Assembly (NCBI RefSeq): GCF_019857225.1
Contig: NZ_JAFJSY010000014.1
Location: 62,001 to 126,000 of the forward strand
Reading direction: 5' to 3'
DNA: 64,000 nt
Source: Streptomyces plumbidurans
Lineage (GTDB): Bacteria > Actinomycetota > Actinomycetes > Streptomycetales > Streptomycetaceae
In this document: positions 46,150 to 55,534 of the stretch, piece after piece
How positions within the stretch are numbered: position 1 is the stretch's first letter
How the letters are laid out: every line of letters starts with the position of its first letter
Made by a program: the position numbers and the translations under genes
Notes under the pieces: generated by a model
Database searches by the model: none
What the model saw: the letters and a program-made list of their open reading frames with translations, nothing else
What the model was told of the DNA's origin: nothing

Positions 46150-48782
46150 TGACCGCCACCCCGCAGGCCACGGAGGCCACGGAGACCGCCCCCACGATCG
46201 TGCTCGTAGGCCACGGCATGGTCGGCCAGCGCTTCCTCGAAGCCCTCGCCGAGCGCGGCCTGACCGCCACGCACCGCGTGGTCGTGCTCTGCGAGGAACC
46301 GCGCCCCGCCTACGACCGCGTGGCCCTCACCTCGTACTTCTCGGGCCGCTCTCCCGACGAACTCTCCATGACCGACATGGAGTTCATCGACGACCACGGC
46401 ATCGAGCTGTACGTCGGCGACCCGGCCGTCTCCGTCGACCGCGAGGCGAGGAAGGTCACCGCCCGGTCCGGTGAGGTCTTCGAGTACGACACCCTCGTCC
46501 TCGCCACCGGCTCCTATCCCTTCGTGCCGCCGGTCCCGAACAAGGACGCCACCGGCTGCTTCGTCTACCGCACCATCGAGGACCTGCTCGCGATCGAGGA
46601 GTACGCGAAGAACGCGACGGTCGGCGCGGTCGTCGGCGGTGGTCTGCTCGGCCTGGAGGCGGCCGGTGCGCTCAAGGGGCTCGGACTCACCTCCCACATC
46701 GTGGAGTTCGCGCCGCGTCTGATGCCCGTGCAGGTCGACGACGGCGGCGGCGCGGCGCTGCTGCGCACCATCGAGGAGATGGGCCTGAGCGTGCACACCG
46801 GCGTGGGCACGCAGGAGGTCGTGGTCGACGAGACCGGCGCCGTCACCGGCATGAAACTGTCCGACGGCTCCGAACTCGCCACGGACCTGGTGGTGTTCAG
46901 CGCCGGTGTGCGGCCGAGGGACCAGCTCGCCCGCGACTGCGGTCTCACGGTTGGCGAGCGCGGCGGCATCACCGTCGACGAGCAGTGCCGTACGGTCGCC
47001 GACCCGCATGTCTTCGCGATCGGCGAGTGCGCGCTGGCCGCCGACGGCCGGGTGTACGGCCTGGTCGCCCCCGGTTACGAGCAGGCCGAGACGGCCGCCG
47101 CCACGATCGCCGCGGACGAGGCGTCGTTCACCGGCGCCGACCTCTCCACCAAGCTGAAGCTCCTCGGTGTGGACGTCGCCTCCTTCGGTGACGCGCACGG
47201 TACCGCCGAGGACTGCTTGGACGTCGTCTACTCCGACTCCCGCGCCGGCCTGTACAAGAAGCTGGTCATCGGCCGCGACGGCACGCTGCTCGGCGGCATC
47301 CTGGTCGGCGACGCGGACGCCTACGGCACCCTGCGCGCCCTGACCGGTTCCGTCCCGCCCATCTCCCCCGAGTCGCTCGTCCTGCCCGCAGGAGCGGGCT
47401 CGGGCCCCCAGCTCGGCCCGTCGGCGCTGCCCGACGAGGCGGTCATCTGCTCCTGCCACAACGTCTCCAAGGGCGCGATCCGCGGCGCGGTGACCGAGCA
47501 CTCCTGCACCACCGTGCCCGAGGTGAAGAAGTGCACCAAGGCCGGTACGGGCTGCGGCAGTTGCGTCAAGGTGCTCGGCCAGCTCGTCACCGCCGAGCTG
47601 GAGGCGTCCGGCGTCGAGGTCGACAAGGGCCTGTGCGGCTGCTTCCCGCAGACCCGCGAGGAGCTCTACGAGATCGTCCTCGCCCTGCGCATCAACTCCT
47701 ACCAGGACCTGCTGGACCGCTACGGCCGCGACGGCGCCCGGGGCGGCGACGGCTGCGAGACCTGCAAGCCGGCCATCGCCTCCATCATCGCCTCCCTCGC
47801 CCCGACGATCGGCGCGAGCGGCTACGTCCTGGACGGCGAGCAGGCGGCGCTGCAGGACAGCAACGACCACTTCCTGGCCAACCTGCAGAAGAACGGCTCG
47901 TACTCGGTCGTCCCGCGCATCCCCGGCGGTGAGATCACCCCCGAGGGCCTGATCACGATCGGCGAGATCGCCCGCGACTTCGGCCTCTACACGAAGATCA
48001 CCGGCGGCCAGCGGATCGACATGTTCGGCGCGCGGGTCGAGCAACTCCCGCTGATCTGGATGCGGTTGGTGGACGCCGGTTTCGAGTCGGGCCACGCGTA
48101 CGGCAAGGCGCTGCGCACCGTGAAGTCCTGCGTGGGCCAGACCTGGTGCCGCTACGGCGTCCAGGACTCCGTCCGCATGGCGATCGACCTGGAGCTGCGC
48201 TACCGGGGGCTCAGGTCGCCGCACAAGCTGAAGTCCGCGGTCTCAGGCTGCGCCCGCGAGTGCGCCGAGGCCCAGTCGAAGGACTTCGGCGTCATCGCCA
48301 CCGTAGGCGGCTGGAACCTGTACGTCGGCGGCAACGGCGGCGCGACCCCGCGCCACGCGGACCTGCTCGCCCAGGACCTGTCCGACGCCGAACTGGTGGG
48401 CCTCATCGACCGGTTCCTGATGTTCTACATCCGCACCGCCGACCGGCTCGAGCGCACCTCGACCTGGCTGGAGCGCATCCCCGGCGGCCTGGACCACGTA
48501 CGGGAGGTGGTGGTGGAGGACTCCCTCGGGATCTGTGCGGAGCTGGAGTCCCTGATGGCGGCGCACGTGGCGAACTACGCCGACGAGTGGGCGACCACCA
48601 TCAACAACCCAGACAAGCTCGCGCGGTTCGTGTCCTTCGTGAACGCGCCCGACACCCCTGACCCGATCGTCGGCTTCGTACCGGAACGCGACCAGGTCAA
48701 GCCCGACCTGCCGCTGCTGTCCATCGGCATGCGCACCACCGACACCACGGCCAACCTCCTGGAAGGAAGCGCCCAGCGATGA
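46149..48782 (+). CDS. nirB: NAD(P)H-dependent assimilatory nitrite reductase, large subunit
   Basis: An 877-residue cytoplasmic enzyme that reduces nitrite to ammonium with six electrons. Order of parts: FAD/NAD(P) reductase (residues 1-400, with VLVGHGMVGQRFLE and VVGGGLLGLEAAGAL), a Bfd-like [2Fe-2S] region (about 432-480; CSCHNVSKGAI, CTKAGTGCGSC), a second Cys-containing segment (GCETCKP), then the sirohaem/[4Fe-4S] reductase part with SCVGQTWCRYG near 660 and SGCARECAE near 700. All four cluster Cys are kept. Overlaps of one base with the upstream reductase and four bases with nirD indicate one coupled operon. Confidence 0.94.
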   Translation: MTATPQATEATETAPTIVLVGHGMVGQRFLEALAERGLTATHRVVVLCEEPRPAYDRVALTSYFSGRSPDELSMTDMEFIDDHGIELYVGDPAVSVDREARKVTARSGEVFEYDTLVLATGSYPFVPPVPNKDATGCFVYRTIEDLLAIEEYAKNATVGAVVGGGLLGLEAAGALKGLGLTSHIVEFAPRLMPVQVDDGGGAALLRTIEEMGLSVHTGVGTQEVVVDETGAVTGMKLSDGSELATDLVVFSAGVRPRDQLARDCGLTVGERGGITVDEQCRTVADPHVFAIGECALAADGRVYGLVAPGYEQAETAAATIAADEASFTGADLSTKLKLLGVDVASFGDAHGTAEDCLDVVYSDSRAGLYKKLVIGRDGTLLGGILVGDADAYGTLRALTGSVPPISPESLVLPAGAGSGPQLGPSALPDEAVICSCHNVSKGAIRGAVTEHSCTTVPEVKKCTKAGTGCGSCVKVLGQLVTAELEASGVEVDKGLCGCFPQTREELYEIVLALRINSYQDLLDRYGRDGARGGDGCETCKPAIASIIASLAPTIGASGYVLDGEQAALQDSNDHFLANLQKNGSYSVVPRIPGGEITPEGLITIGEIARDFGLYTKITGGQRIDMFGARVEQLPLIWMRLVDAGFESGHAYGKALRTVKSCVGQTWCRYGVQDSVRMAIDLELRYRGLRSPHKLKSAVSGCARECAEAQSKDFGVIATVGGWNLYVGGNGGATPRHADLLAQDLSDAELVGLIDRFLMFYIRTADRLERTSTWLERIPGGLDHVREVVVEDSLGICAELESLMAAHVANYADEWATTINNPDKLARFVSFVNAPDTPDPIVGFVPERDQVKPDLPLLSIGMRTTDTTANLLEGSAQR

Positions 48783-49129
48783 CCCTGGCACCCGAGACGA
48801 CCGACCTGAAGATCCAACTCCAGCTGCGGGACGGCTGGTTGGAGGTCTGCGACCTCACTCAGCTGGTCCCGGGCCGTGGTGTCGCGGCGCTGCTGCCCGA
48901 CGGCCGCCAGGCCGCCCTGTTCCGCGACCGCGGCGGCAACCTGTACGCGATCGACAACCGCGACCCCTTCGGCGGCGCGGCGGTCCTCTCCCGCGGCCTG
49001 ACCGGCACCCACCGGGGCCGCCCCTTCGTCGCCTCGCCCCTGCTGAAGCAGCGCTTCGACCTGCTGTCGGGGCAGTGCCTGGACGACGAGACAGTGCGGG
49101 TGGAGACGTACGAGGTGCGGGCGGCATAG
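48779..49129 (+). CDS. nirD: Nitrite reductase small subunit
   Basis: A 116-residue Rieske-fold subunit. The typical order of strands is visible (WLEVCDLTQLVPGRGVAAL, YAIDNRDPFGGAAVLSRG, GRPFVASPLLKQRFDL), but the Rieske Cys-His pairs are absent, as is normal for NirD. It completes the NirBD enzyme. The start overlaps the nirB stop by four bases (ATGA). Confidence 0.93.
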   Translation: MTLAPETTDLKIQLQLRDGWLEVCDLTQLVPGRGVAALLPDGRQAALFRDRGGNLYAIDNRDPFGGAAVLSRGLTGTHRGRPFVASPLLKQRFDLLSGQCLDDETVRVETYEVRAA

Positions 49130-49157
49130 GTACCTCCCATAGCCACTCCCTGCTTTC

Positions 49158-49187
49158 TTGACCGATCGTTCCGATCAGACCTAGTCT
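49158..49187 (+). promoter_or_regulatory. Predicted promoter of the TetR gene (leaderless transcript)
   Basis: TTGACC (49158-49163) and TAGTCT (49182-49187) are 18 bases apart and fit a vegetative promoter. A start site seven to eight bases further would fall on the GTG start codon at 49195, and no ribosome binding site is present. The spacer carries CGATCGTTCCGATC, a possible operator. Confidence 0.5.
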
Positions 49188-49194
49188 GTGGTAC

Positions 49195-49779
49195 GTGGCC
49201 AGGACCAAGGAGTTCGATCCGGACGCCGCGCTGCAGGCAGCCCTGGAGCTGTTCTGGCAGCGCGGCTACGAGGCGACGTCGATGTCCGACCTGGTGGACC
49301 GGCTCGGCATCGGACGTGCCAGCATCTACGCGACCTTCGGCAACAAGCACGAGCTGTACCTCAAGGCGCTGGAGCGCTACGACCGGGCCGGGCTCCCGCC
49401 GATGGTGCGGGAGCTGTCCCAGCCGGGGCCGGCCCTGCCCGCCGTACGGTCCGTCGTTCGGCGTTACGCCACCGAGGCGGCCGACGAGCAACTGCGGGTG
49501 AACGGCTGCCTGGTGACCAACACGGCGAGCGAACTCGCCCCGCACGACGCGGCCGCCGCGCGGCACGTGGAGCGCAACTGGGACCAGCTCGAAGCCGTCC
49601 TGCACTCGGCCCTGATCCGCGCACAGGCCCAGGGCGAGCTACCCGCCGACCGCGATCCGCTCACGCTCGCGCGCATGCTGCTGGTGCTGATGCAGGGACT
49701 GCGGGTGGTCGGCAAGGCCTCGGCCGACCCGGCACGCGTCAGGGACGCGGCGGAGCAGGCACTGGCGTTGCTGGACTGA
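49195..49779 (+). CDS. TetR/AcrR-family transcriptional regulator
   Basis: A 194-residue repressor. The N-terminal DNA-binding helix-turn-helix is clear (ALELFWQRGYEATSMSDLVD, IGRASIYATFGNKHELY) and is followed by an all-helical ligand-binding domain (NTASELAPHD, LLVLMQGLRVVGKAS). It lies 101 bases upstream of a short-chain dehydrogenase gene on the same strand with a palindrome in between, so it probably controls that gene and itself. GTG 49195 is the likely start, without a leader. Confidence 0.88.
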   Translation: MARTKEFDPDAALQAALELFWQRGYEATSMSDLVDRLGIGRASIYATFGNKHELYLKALERYDRAGLPPMVRELSQPGPALPAVRSVVRRYATEAADEQLRVNGCLVTNTASELAPHDAAAARHVERNWDQLEAVLHSALIRAQAQGELPADRDPLTLARMLLVLMQGLRVVGKASADPARVRDAAEQALALLD

Positions 49780-49812
49780 GGCACCCCTCGCACCGAGGGA
49801 CGCTTTCTGCTG

Positions 49813-49839
49813 GGTCAATACTGAACCGTTCGGTCAATA
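49813..49839 (+). promoter_or_regulatory. Candidate TetR operator upstream of the SDR gene
   Basis: ACCGTTCGGT (49825-49834) is an inverted repeat ACCG-N2-CGGT, a usual core of TetR/AcrR operators. It sits between two direct copies of GGTCAATA (49813-49820 and 49832-49839), about 45 bases before the SDR start. Confidence 0.5.
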
Positions 49840-49880
49840 ATCAGGAACCAGAAATCAGCAATCAAAAATCAGGGGAGATC

Positions 49881-50645
49881 ATGACGAGCCGCTTCACCGG
49901 CAGAACCGCTCTCGTCACCGGGGCCGGCTCCGGGATCGGACGAGCCATCGCGCTCGCCTTCGCGGCCGAGGGGGCGCGGGTCGTCGTGGCCGGGCGGCGC
50001 AGGGAGCCGCTCGACGAGACGGTCCGGCTGATCGAGGACCAGGGCGGCAAGGCGCTCGCGGTGACGGCCGACGTGTCCGCCGCCGCCGACGCCCAGGCAC
50101 TGGTGGACGCCGCCGTCGACGCCTTCGGCACGCTCGACGTGGCGGTCAACAACGCGGGCGTCTTCCGGGGCGGCGCCCCGCTGGCCGACCTCTCCGAGGC
50201 CGACTGGCACACCCAGCTCGACACCAACGTCACCGGCGTCTTCCTGGCAATGCGGGCCCAGATTCGCCGGATGCGCACCCAGCCGTCGGGCGGCGCGATC
50301 GTCAACATCGCGTCCACCTTCGGCGCGCACACACGCGTACCGGGAGCCACGGCCTACGCCGCCTCCAAGGCCGCTGTCTCCGCCCTGACCCGGGGCGCGG
50401 CCCGCGACCACATCGCCGAGGGCATACGCATCAACGCCGTGAGCCCCGGCGCCGTAGAAACCCCCATGTCCCTGCGCCCCGGCGAAACGGAAGCCGACCG
50501 CGAGCACCGCGCAAAGGCCACCCTCCCCCTCGGCCGCGTCTCGACCACCACCGAAATCGCCGCCGCCGTCCTCTACCTGGCCTCCGACGACGCCTCCTCG
50601 GTGGTCGGCACGGACCTGGTGGTGGACAGCGGGGCTACGGCGTGA
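49881..50645 (+). CDS. Short-chain dehydrogenase/reductase
   Basis: A 254-residue classical SDR. It has the cofactor loop TGAGSGIG near residue 14, the structural NNAG near 88, the catalytic Ser/Tyr/Lys set (Ser in NIAST, Tyr-x-x-x-Lys in AYAASK) and the C-terminal ASSVVGTDLVVDSG. An Arg-rich stretch after the second strand (AGRRREP) suggests NADP(H). The substrate is unknown. ATG 49881 follows AGGGGAG by four bases. The upstream TetR gene is its probable regulator. Confidence 0.9.
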   Translation: MTSRFTGRTALVTGAGSGIGRAIALAFAAEGARVVVAGRRREPLDETVRLIEDQGGKALAVTADVSAAADAQALVDAAVDAFGTLDVAVNNAGVFRGGAPLADLSEADWHTQLDTNVTGVFLAMRAQIRRMRTQPSGGAIVNIASTFGAHTRVPGATAYAASKAAVSALTRGAARDHIAEGIRINAVSPGAVETPMSLRPGETEADREHRAKATLPLGRVSTTTEIAAAVLYLASDDASSVVGTDLVVDSGATA

Positions 50646-50650
50646 CGGGT

Positions 50651-50996
50651 CACGTCTCGGAGCCGCGGCAGGTTCGCGCCTCCAGCCGGTCGCACACCCA
50701 CCCCGGCCGGCTACTCGGACGCGGCCCATCCTCGGTGATCGCCACGGCCCTGATGGCGGGCAGCACCGCGACGGCCTGACGGGCCACACCCGGCCCGATC
50801 GGTCGGGTCCCGGCCTCACGGGCCACGCCCCCGAGCGGAGCCAGGCTCGCGCCTCCAGCCGGTCGCCCTCTCACCCCGGCCAGCCGCTCGGGCGCGGCCT
50901 ATCCTCGGTGACCGGCACAGCCCTGATGGCGGGCAGCACCGCGACGGCCCGACAGGCCACGCCCGGCCCGATCGGTCAGGTCCCGGCCTGACGAGT
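50651..50996. repeat. Imperfect tandem duplication, 173-bp period
   Basis: Two adjacent copies (about 50651-50823 and 50824-50996) align end to end. Anchors stand exactly 173 bases apart: CGCGCCTCCAGCCGGTCGC starts at 50675 and 50848, and TGATGGCGGGCAGCACCGCG at 50751 and 50924. Copies differ at scattered positions. The interval between the two SDR genes (50646-51034) contains little else. Neither copy encodes a convincing protein. Confidence 0.88.
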
Positions 50997-51034
50997 TGGG
51001 CCCCAGTCTGATGAGTCGGCCCCGTGCGGCCGGC

Positions 51035-51961
51035 TCACCCCTTCAATAGGTCGTACGACACCCCCGTCAGCTGCTCGGACGCGGTCCAGAGTCGTTCGCC
51101 CATTGCGTCGTTGAGGGTCCATGGCGCACGCCATGAGGGGGCGGGGGAGCCGCGCCAGTTCAGGAATGAGGGGCCGGTGAAGGAGTCGGGCCGCACGTCG
51201 GGGGCCGTTGCGGCGTACAGGGTGGGCAGCGCGCCCGCCTCCGCCGACTGGGCGAAGATCGTGTTGCCGAGGGCCATCACCCGGCCGGCGAGCCTGCGCC
51301 CCTCCATCCGGGGCGCCGTGCCCTGCAGGTTGGTGGCCGCGTAGCCGGGGTGGGCCGCGGCCGCCATCACGTCCGCGCCATGTGCCGCCAGCCTGCGCGC
51401 GAGCTCGTGCGTGAAGAGCAGGTTGGCGGTCTTGGAGCGGCCGTAGGCGATCCAACGGCGGTAGCGGCGCCCGCTGTTGAGGTCGTCGATGTCGATGTTG
51501 CCCAGCGCGTGCATCTCGCTGGAGACGGTCACCACGCGGGCGCCGGGGGTGGCGAGCAGCGCGGGCAGCAGCAGTCCGGTGAGCGCGAAGTGCCCGAGGT
51601 GGTTGACCCCGAACTGCGTCTCGAAGCCGTCCGCGGTCGTCCCGTACGGCAGCGCCATCACGCCGGCGTTGTTGACGAGCAGGTCGAGGCGGTCGTAGGA
51701 GAAGCCGTCCGCGAACTCCCTTACGCAGCTCAGGTCCCCGAGATCCAGCCGGGCCAACTCCACCTCCGCGCCCGGCACTTCACCCCGGATGTGTTCGACC
51801 GCGCCCCTCCCCCGCACCTCGCTGCGGCACGCGAGCACCACCCGTGCCCCCTTGCGCGCCAGCTCCCGCGCGGTGACGAGGCCCAGCCCGCTGTTCGCCC
51901 CCGTCACGACCGCGACGCGGCCGCGCTGGTCGGGGATGCCGTCACTGTTCCAGCCGGACAT
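51035..51961 (-). CDS. Short-chain dehydrogenase (retinol-dehydrogenase-like)
   Basis: A 308-residue SDR of the protochlorophyllide reductase/retinol dehydrogenase-like group. Cofactor loop TGANSGLG near residue 21, LVNNAGVMALPYG, HLGHFALTGLLLP, VTVSSEMHALG, Tyr and Lys of the catalytic site in YGRSKTANLL, and HPGYAATNLQG. ATG 51961 is preceded by a strong GAGGGAGGGAG. The frame is open further upstream, but without a ribosome binding site. The substrate is unknown. Confidence 0.88.
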   Translation of the reverse strand: MSGWNSDGIPDQRGRVAVVTGANSGLGLVTARELARKGARVVLACRSEVRGRGAVEHIRGEVPGAEVELARLDLGDLSCVREFADGFSYDRLDLLVNNAGVMALPYGTTADGFETQFGVNHLGHFALTGLLLPALLATPGARVVTVSSEMHALGNIDIDDLNSGRRYRRWIAYGRSKTANLLFTHELARRLAAHGADVMAAAAHPGYAATNLQGTAPRMEGRRLAGRVMALGNTIFAQSAEAGALPTLYAATAPDVRPDSFTGPSFLNWRGSPAPSWRAPWTLNDAMGERLWTASEQLTGVSYDLLKG

Positions 51962-52094
51962 GACCGGACTCCCTCCCTCGCACGTGAACCCCACCGTGGC
52001 CGTACCCCCTGGACGACCACAACTTTTCCCGTCCGCGACGCATCCAACGCATTGACCACCATCCATCCGTTCGCCGCATGGAGGCGCAAGCGCC

Positions 52095-52634
52095 ATGTTC
52101 ACGCACTTTCCACACCTCTCCCGGCGCGGCACGGCCGCCTCTGTGACCGCCGTCCTCGCCGCGCTCGCGACCGCGGGCATCACCTGGAACGCCTCGGCCG
52201 CACCCGCGTCGCAACCGGCCGCGCGCGCCGTGCCCACCTGTACCGTCTCCGGGCTGCAGCTGTCGATGGGCCGGGCGGAGGGCGCGGCGGGCTCCCTCTA
52301 CCGGCCGATCAGCTTCACCAACACCGGGCACGGCAGCTGTGCCCTGCGCGGGTACCCGGGTGTCAGCGTCCTGGACTCCAAGCACCACCAGATAGGCGCG
52401 GCCGCCACCCGCAGCGGCACCTCCTACGGCACCGTCGTCCTCGCCGCCGGCCACTCCGCCTCCGCGGTCATCCGCACCACGAACGGCCCGGTCGGCGGCG
52501 CCTGCCAACGCACCGGCAGCTACCTGCGCGTCTACCCGCCGGCCTCGTACAAGGCCGTCCTCGTCCCCGCCCACTGGAAGGTGTGCTCCCACCTCTTCCA
52601 GGTCGGCCCGGTCAACACCCAGGGCGTCATCTGA
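52095..52634 (+). CDS. Secreted DUF4232-domain protein
   Basis: A 179-residue exported protein. The signal peptide covers about residues 1-36 (ASVTAVLAALATAGITW, cleavage near SAAPA). The rest is a DUF4232 domain: CTVSGLQLSMGRAEGAAG, SFTNTGHGSCALRGYPGVSVLD, LAAGHSASAVIRTTN and a late CSHLF. Four Cys suggest two disulfides. DUF4232 proteins are common actinomycete secreted proteins of unknown role. GGAGG lies about ten bases before ATG 52095. It ends at a strong hairpin. Confidence 0.85.
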   Translation: MFTHFPHLSRRGTAASVTAVLAALATAGITWNASAAPASQPAARAVPTCTVSGLQLSMGRAEGAAGSLYRPISFTNTGHGSCALRGYPGVSVLDSKHHQIGAAATRSGTSYGTVVLAAGHSASAVIRTTNGPVGGACQRTGSYLRVYPPASYKAVLVPAHWKVCSHLFQVGPVNTQGVI

Positions 52635-52659
52635 GCACCCTGCACGGGGACACACGAAG

Positions 52660-52690
52660 GGGGCGGCACCCCGCACAAGGTGCCGCCCCT
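52660..52690. terminator. Terminator hairpin after the DUF4232 gene
   Basis: An 11-base stem GGGGCGGCACC / GGTGCCGCCCC with an eight-base loop, followed by TCTT, lies 26 bases after the stop codon. Confidence 0.75.
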
Positions 52691-52699
52691 CTTGGTGAT

Positions 52700-52751
52700 C
52701 CGGAGCCGCCGCCCATCGGTCTTGAGGGTCGGGGACGGGCGGCGGCTCCGG
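52700..52751. terminator. Second hairpin, end of the converging ppdK gene
   Basis: A perfect 15-base stem CCGGAGCCGCCGCCC / GGGCGGCGGCTCCGG with a 22-base loop, immediately after the ppdK stop codon on the minus strand. Together with the neighbouring hairpin it separates two converging genes. Confidence 0.7.
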
Positions 52752-52764
52752 GGTACGGGGTGGG

Positions 52765-55485
52765 TCAGCGGTGGTCGCTGCCCTCCGACTGGGTCGCCGC
52801 CCGGCCGGCCTCCAAGCGGGCCACCGGGATGCGGAACGGGGAGCAGGAGACGTAGTCCAGGCCCACCTCGTGGAAGAAGTGCACCGACTCCGGGTCACCG
52901 CCGTGCTCGCCGCAGACGCCGAGCTTCAGATCCGGGCGGGTCGCCCGCCCCGCCTTCGCCGCCAGCTCGACCAGCGAGCCGACGCCGTCCCTGTCGATGG
53001 TCTCGAAGGGGCTGACGCCGAAGATGCCCTTCTCCAGGTACGCCGTGAAGAAGCTCGCCTCCACGTCGTCCCGGCTGAAGCCCCACACCGTCTGGGTGAG
53101 GTCGTTGGTGCCGAAGGAGAAGAACTCGGCGGCCTCCGCGATCTGCCCGGCCGTGAGGGCGGCGCGCGGCAGCTCGATCATCGTGCCGATGGCGAGCTTG
53201 AGCTGCGTGCCCGTGGCCGCCTCGACCTCGGCGACGACCTGGTCGGCCTCCTCTCGGACGATCTCCAGCTCCTGGACGGTGCCGACGAGCGGGATCATGA
53301 TCTCGGCGCGCGGGTCGCCCTTCGCGGCCTTGCGCTCGGCCGCGGCCTCGGCGATCGCGCGGACCTGCATGGTGAACAGTCCGGGGATGACCAGGCCGAG
53401 ACGGACCCCGCGCAGGCCCAGCATCGGGTTCTGCTCGTGCAGCCGGTGCACGGCCTGCAGCAGCCGCAGGTCGTTCTCGTGGGACTCCTGGCGGGACTCC
53501 GCGAGCGCCACGCGCACCGACAGCTCGGTGATGTCCGGCAGGAACTCGTGCAGCGGCGGGTCGAGCAGGCGGATCGTCACCGGCAGGCCGTCCATCGCCG
53601 AGAACAGGTCGACGAAGTCCTTCTTCTGCAGCGGCAGCAGCGCCTTCAGGCTCTCCTCGCGCTCGTCCTCCGTATCGGCCAGGATGAGGCGCTCGACCAG
53701 CTCACGGCGGTCGCCGAGGAACATGTGCTCGGTACGGCACAGACCGATGCCCTGGGCGCCGAAGCGACGGGCGCGCAGCGCGTCCTCGGCGTTGTCCGCG
53801 TTCGCCCGCACCCGCAGCCGGCGCTTGCGGTCGGCGAACGCCATGATCCGGTGCACGGCCTCGACCAGCTCGTCGGCGTCCTGGGCGCCGGCGTGCATCC
53901 GGCCCTCGAAGTACTCGACGACCGGGGAGGGGACCACCGGGACCTCGCCGAGGTAGACCTTGCCGCTGGAGCCGTCGATGGAGATGACGTCGCCCTCTTC
54001 CACCACGTGCCCGCCGGGCACCGTCATCCGGCGGCGCTTGGTGTCGACCTCGAGGTCCTCGGCGCCGCAGACACAGGTCTTGCCCATGCCGCGCGCGACG
54101 ACGGCCGCGTGGGAGGTCTTGCCGCCGCGGCTGGTCAGGATGCCCTCGGCGGCGATCATGCCGTCGAGGTCGTCGGGGTTGGTCTCGCGGCGGACCAGGA
54201 TGACCTTCTCGCCGGAGCGCGACCACTTGACGGCCGTGTACGAGTCGAAGACGGCCTTGCCGACCGCCGCCCCGGGCGAGGCGGCGATACCCCGGGCGAC
54301 CTGCTCGGTCTTCGCCTCGTCGTCGAAGCGCGGGAACATCAGCTGGGCGAGCTGCGCGCCGGTGACGCGCTGCAGCGCCTCGGTCTCGTCGATCAGGCCC
54401 TGGTCGACGAGCTGGGTGGCGATACGGAAGGCCGCGCCCGCCGTCCGCTTGCCGACGCGGGTCTGCAGCATCCAGAGCCGGCCGCGCTCGATGGTGAACT
54501 CGATGTCGCAGAGATCCTTGTAGTGGTTCTCCAGGGTCTCCATGATGCGCATGAGCTGGTCGTACGACGTCTTGTCGATCTGTTCCAGCTCCGCGAGCGG
54601 CACCGTGTTGCGGATGCCGGCGACGACGTCCTCGCCCTGGGCGTTCTGCAGGTAGTCGCCGTAGACGCCCTGGTGGCCGGAGGCGGGGTCGCGGGTGAAG
54701 GCGACGCCGGTGCCGGAGTCGGGGCCCAGGTTGCCGAAGACCATGGAGCAGACGTTGACGGCCGTGCCGAGGTCGCCGGGGATGCGCTCCTGGCGGCGGT
54801 AGAGCTTGGCGCGGTCGGTGTTCCAGGAGTCGAAGACCGCGTGGATGGCGAGGTCCATCTGCTCGCGCGGGTCCTGCGGGAAGTCCCGGCCGGCCTCTTT
54901 CTTGACGATCTTCTTGAAGGTGGCGACCAGCTTCTTGAGGTCGGCGGCCTCCAGCTCGGTGTCGACCGAGACCTTCTTGGTGTCCTTGGCCTTGTCAAGG
55001 GCCTCCTCGAAGAGCTCGCCGTCGACGCCGAGGACCGTCTTGCCGAACATCTGGATGAGGCGCCGGTAGGAGTCCCAGGCGAACCGCTCGTCGCCGGCCT
55101 GCTCGGCGAGGCCCTTCACGGACTTGTCGGAGAGCCCGATGTTCAGGACGGTGTCCATCATGCCCGGCATGGAGAACTTGGCGCCGGAGCGGACGGAGAC
55201 CAGCAGCGGGTCGTCGGCCTGTCCGAGCTTCTTGCCCATACGGGCTTCGAGGACGTCGAGGTGTGCACTCACCTCGTCACGCAGTGCCGCCGGCTCCTCG
55301 CCGCTGTCCAGGTAGACCTTGCAGGCTTCCGTCGTGATCGTGAAGCCGGGGGGAACGGGGAGTCCCAGGTTGGTCATCTCGGCGAGGTTCGCGCCTTTGC
55401 CACCCAGGAGGTCCTTGAGGTCCTTGTTTCCCTCGGTGAAGTCGTAGACGAACTTCGCTACGTGAGGATCTTTGTTTTCCGACAC
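52765..55485 (-). CDS. ppdK: Pyruvate, phosphate dikinase
   Basis: A 906-residue enzyme that interconverts pyruvate, ATP and phosphate with phosphoenolpyruvate, AMP and pyrophosphate. The N-terminal ATP-grasp domain has LLGGKGANLAEMTNLGLPVPPGF; the phosphohistidine domain carries GGKTSHAAVVARGMG with His459; the C-terminal TIM barrel contains GIGLCRTEHMFLG, LRGVRLGL, IPLVGT and FGTNDLTQTV. Size and order are those of complete PPDKs. GTG 55485 with GAGGGAGTC seven bases upstream is chosen. The C-terminus is complete. Confidence 0.94.
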   Translation of the reverse strand: MSENKDPHVAKFVYDFTEGNKDLKDLLGGKGANLAEMTNLGLPVPPGFTITTEACKVYLDSGEEPAALRDEVSAHLDVLEARMGKKLGQADDPLLVSVRSGAKFSMPGMMDTVLNIGLSDKSVKGLAEQAGDERFAWDSYRRLIQMFGKTVLGVDGELFEEALDKAKDTKKVSVDTELEAADLKKLVATFKKIVKKEAGRDFPQDPREQMDLAIHAVFDSWNTDRAKLYRRQERIPGDLGTAVNVCSMVFGNLGPDSGTGVAFTRDPASGHQGVYGDYLQNAQGEDVVAGIRNTVPLAELEQIDKTSYDQLMRIMETLENHYKDLCDIEFTIERGRLWMLQTRVGKRTAGAAFRIATQLVDQGLIDETEALQRVTGAQLAQLMFPRFDDEAKTEQVARGIAASPGAAVGKAVFDSYTAVKWSRSGEKVILVRRETNPDDLDGMIAAEGILTSRGGKTSHAAVVARGMGKTCVCGAEDLEVDTKRRRMTVPGGHVVEEGDVISIDGSSGKVYLGEVPVVPSPVVEYFEGRMHAGAQDADELVEAVHRIMAFADRKRRLRVRANADNAEDALRARRFGAQGIGLCRTEHMFLGDRRELVERLILADTEDEREESLKALLPLQKKDFVDLFSAMDGLPVTIRLLDPPLHEFLPDITELSVRVALAESRQESHENDLRLLQAVHRLHEQNPMLGLRGVRLGLVIPGLFTMQVRAIAEAAAERKAAKGDPRAEIMIPLVGTVQELEIVREEADQVVAEVEAATGTQLKLAIGTMIELPRAALTAGQIAEAAEFFSFGTNDLTQTVWGFSRDDVEASFFTAYLEKGIFGVSPFETIDRDGVGSLVELAAKAGRATRPDLKLGVCGEHGGDPESVHFFHEVGLDYVSCSPFRIPVARLEAGRAATQSEGSDHR

Positions 55486-55534
55486 GGTCTCGACTCCCTC
55501 GAGGACGCGGTGGCTGCCCTGACGGCGAGGAACA

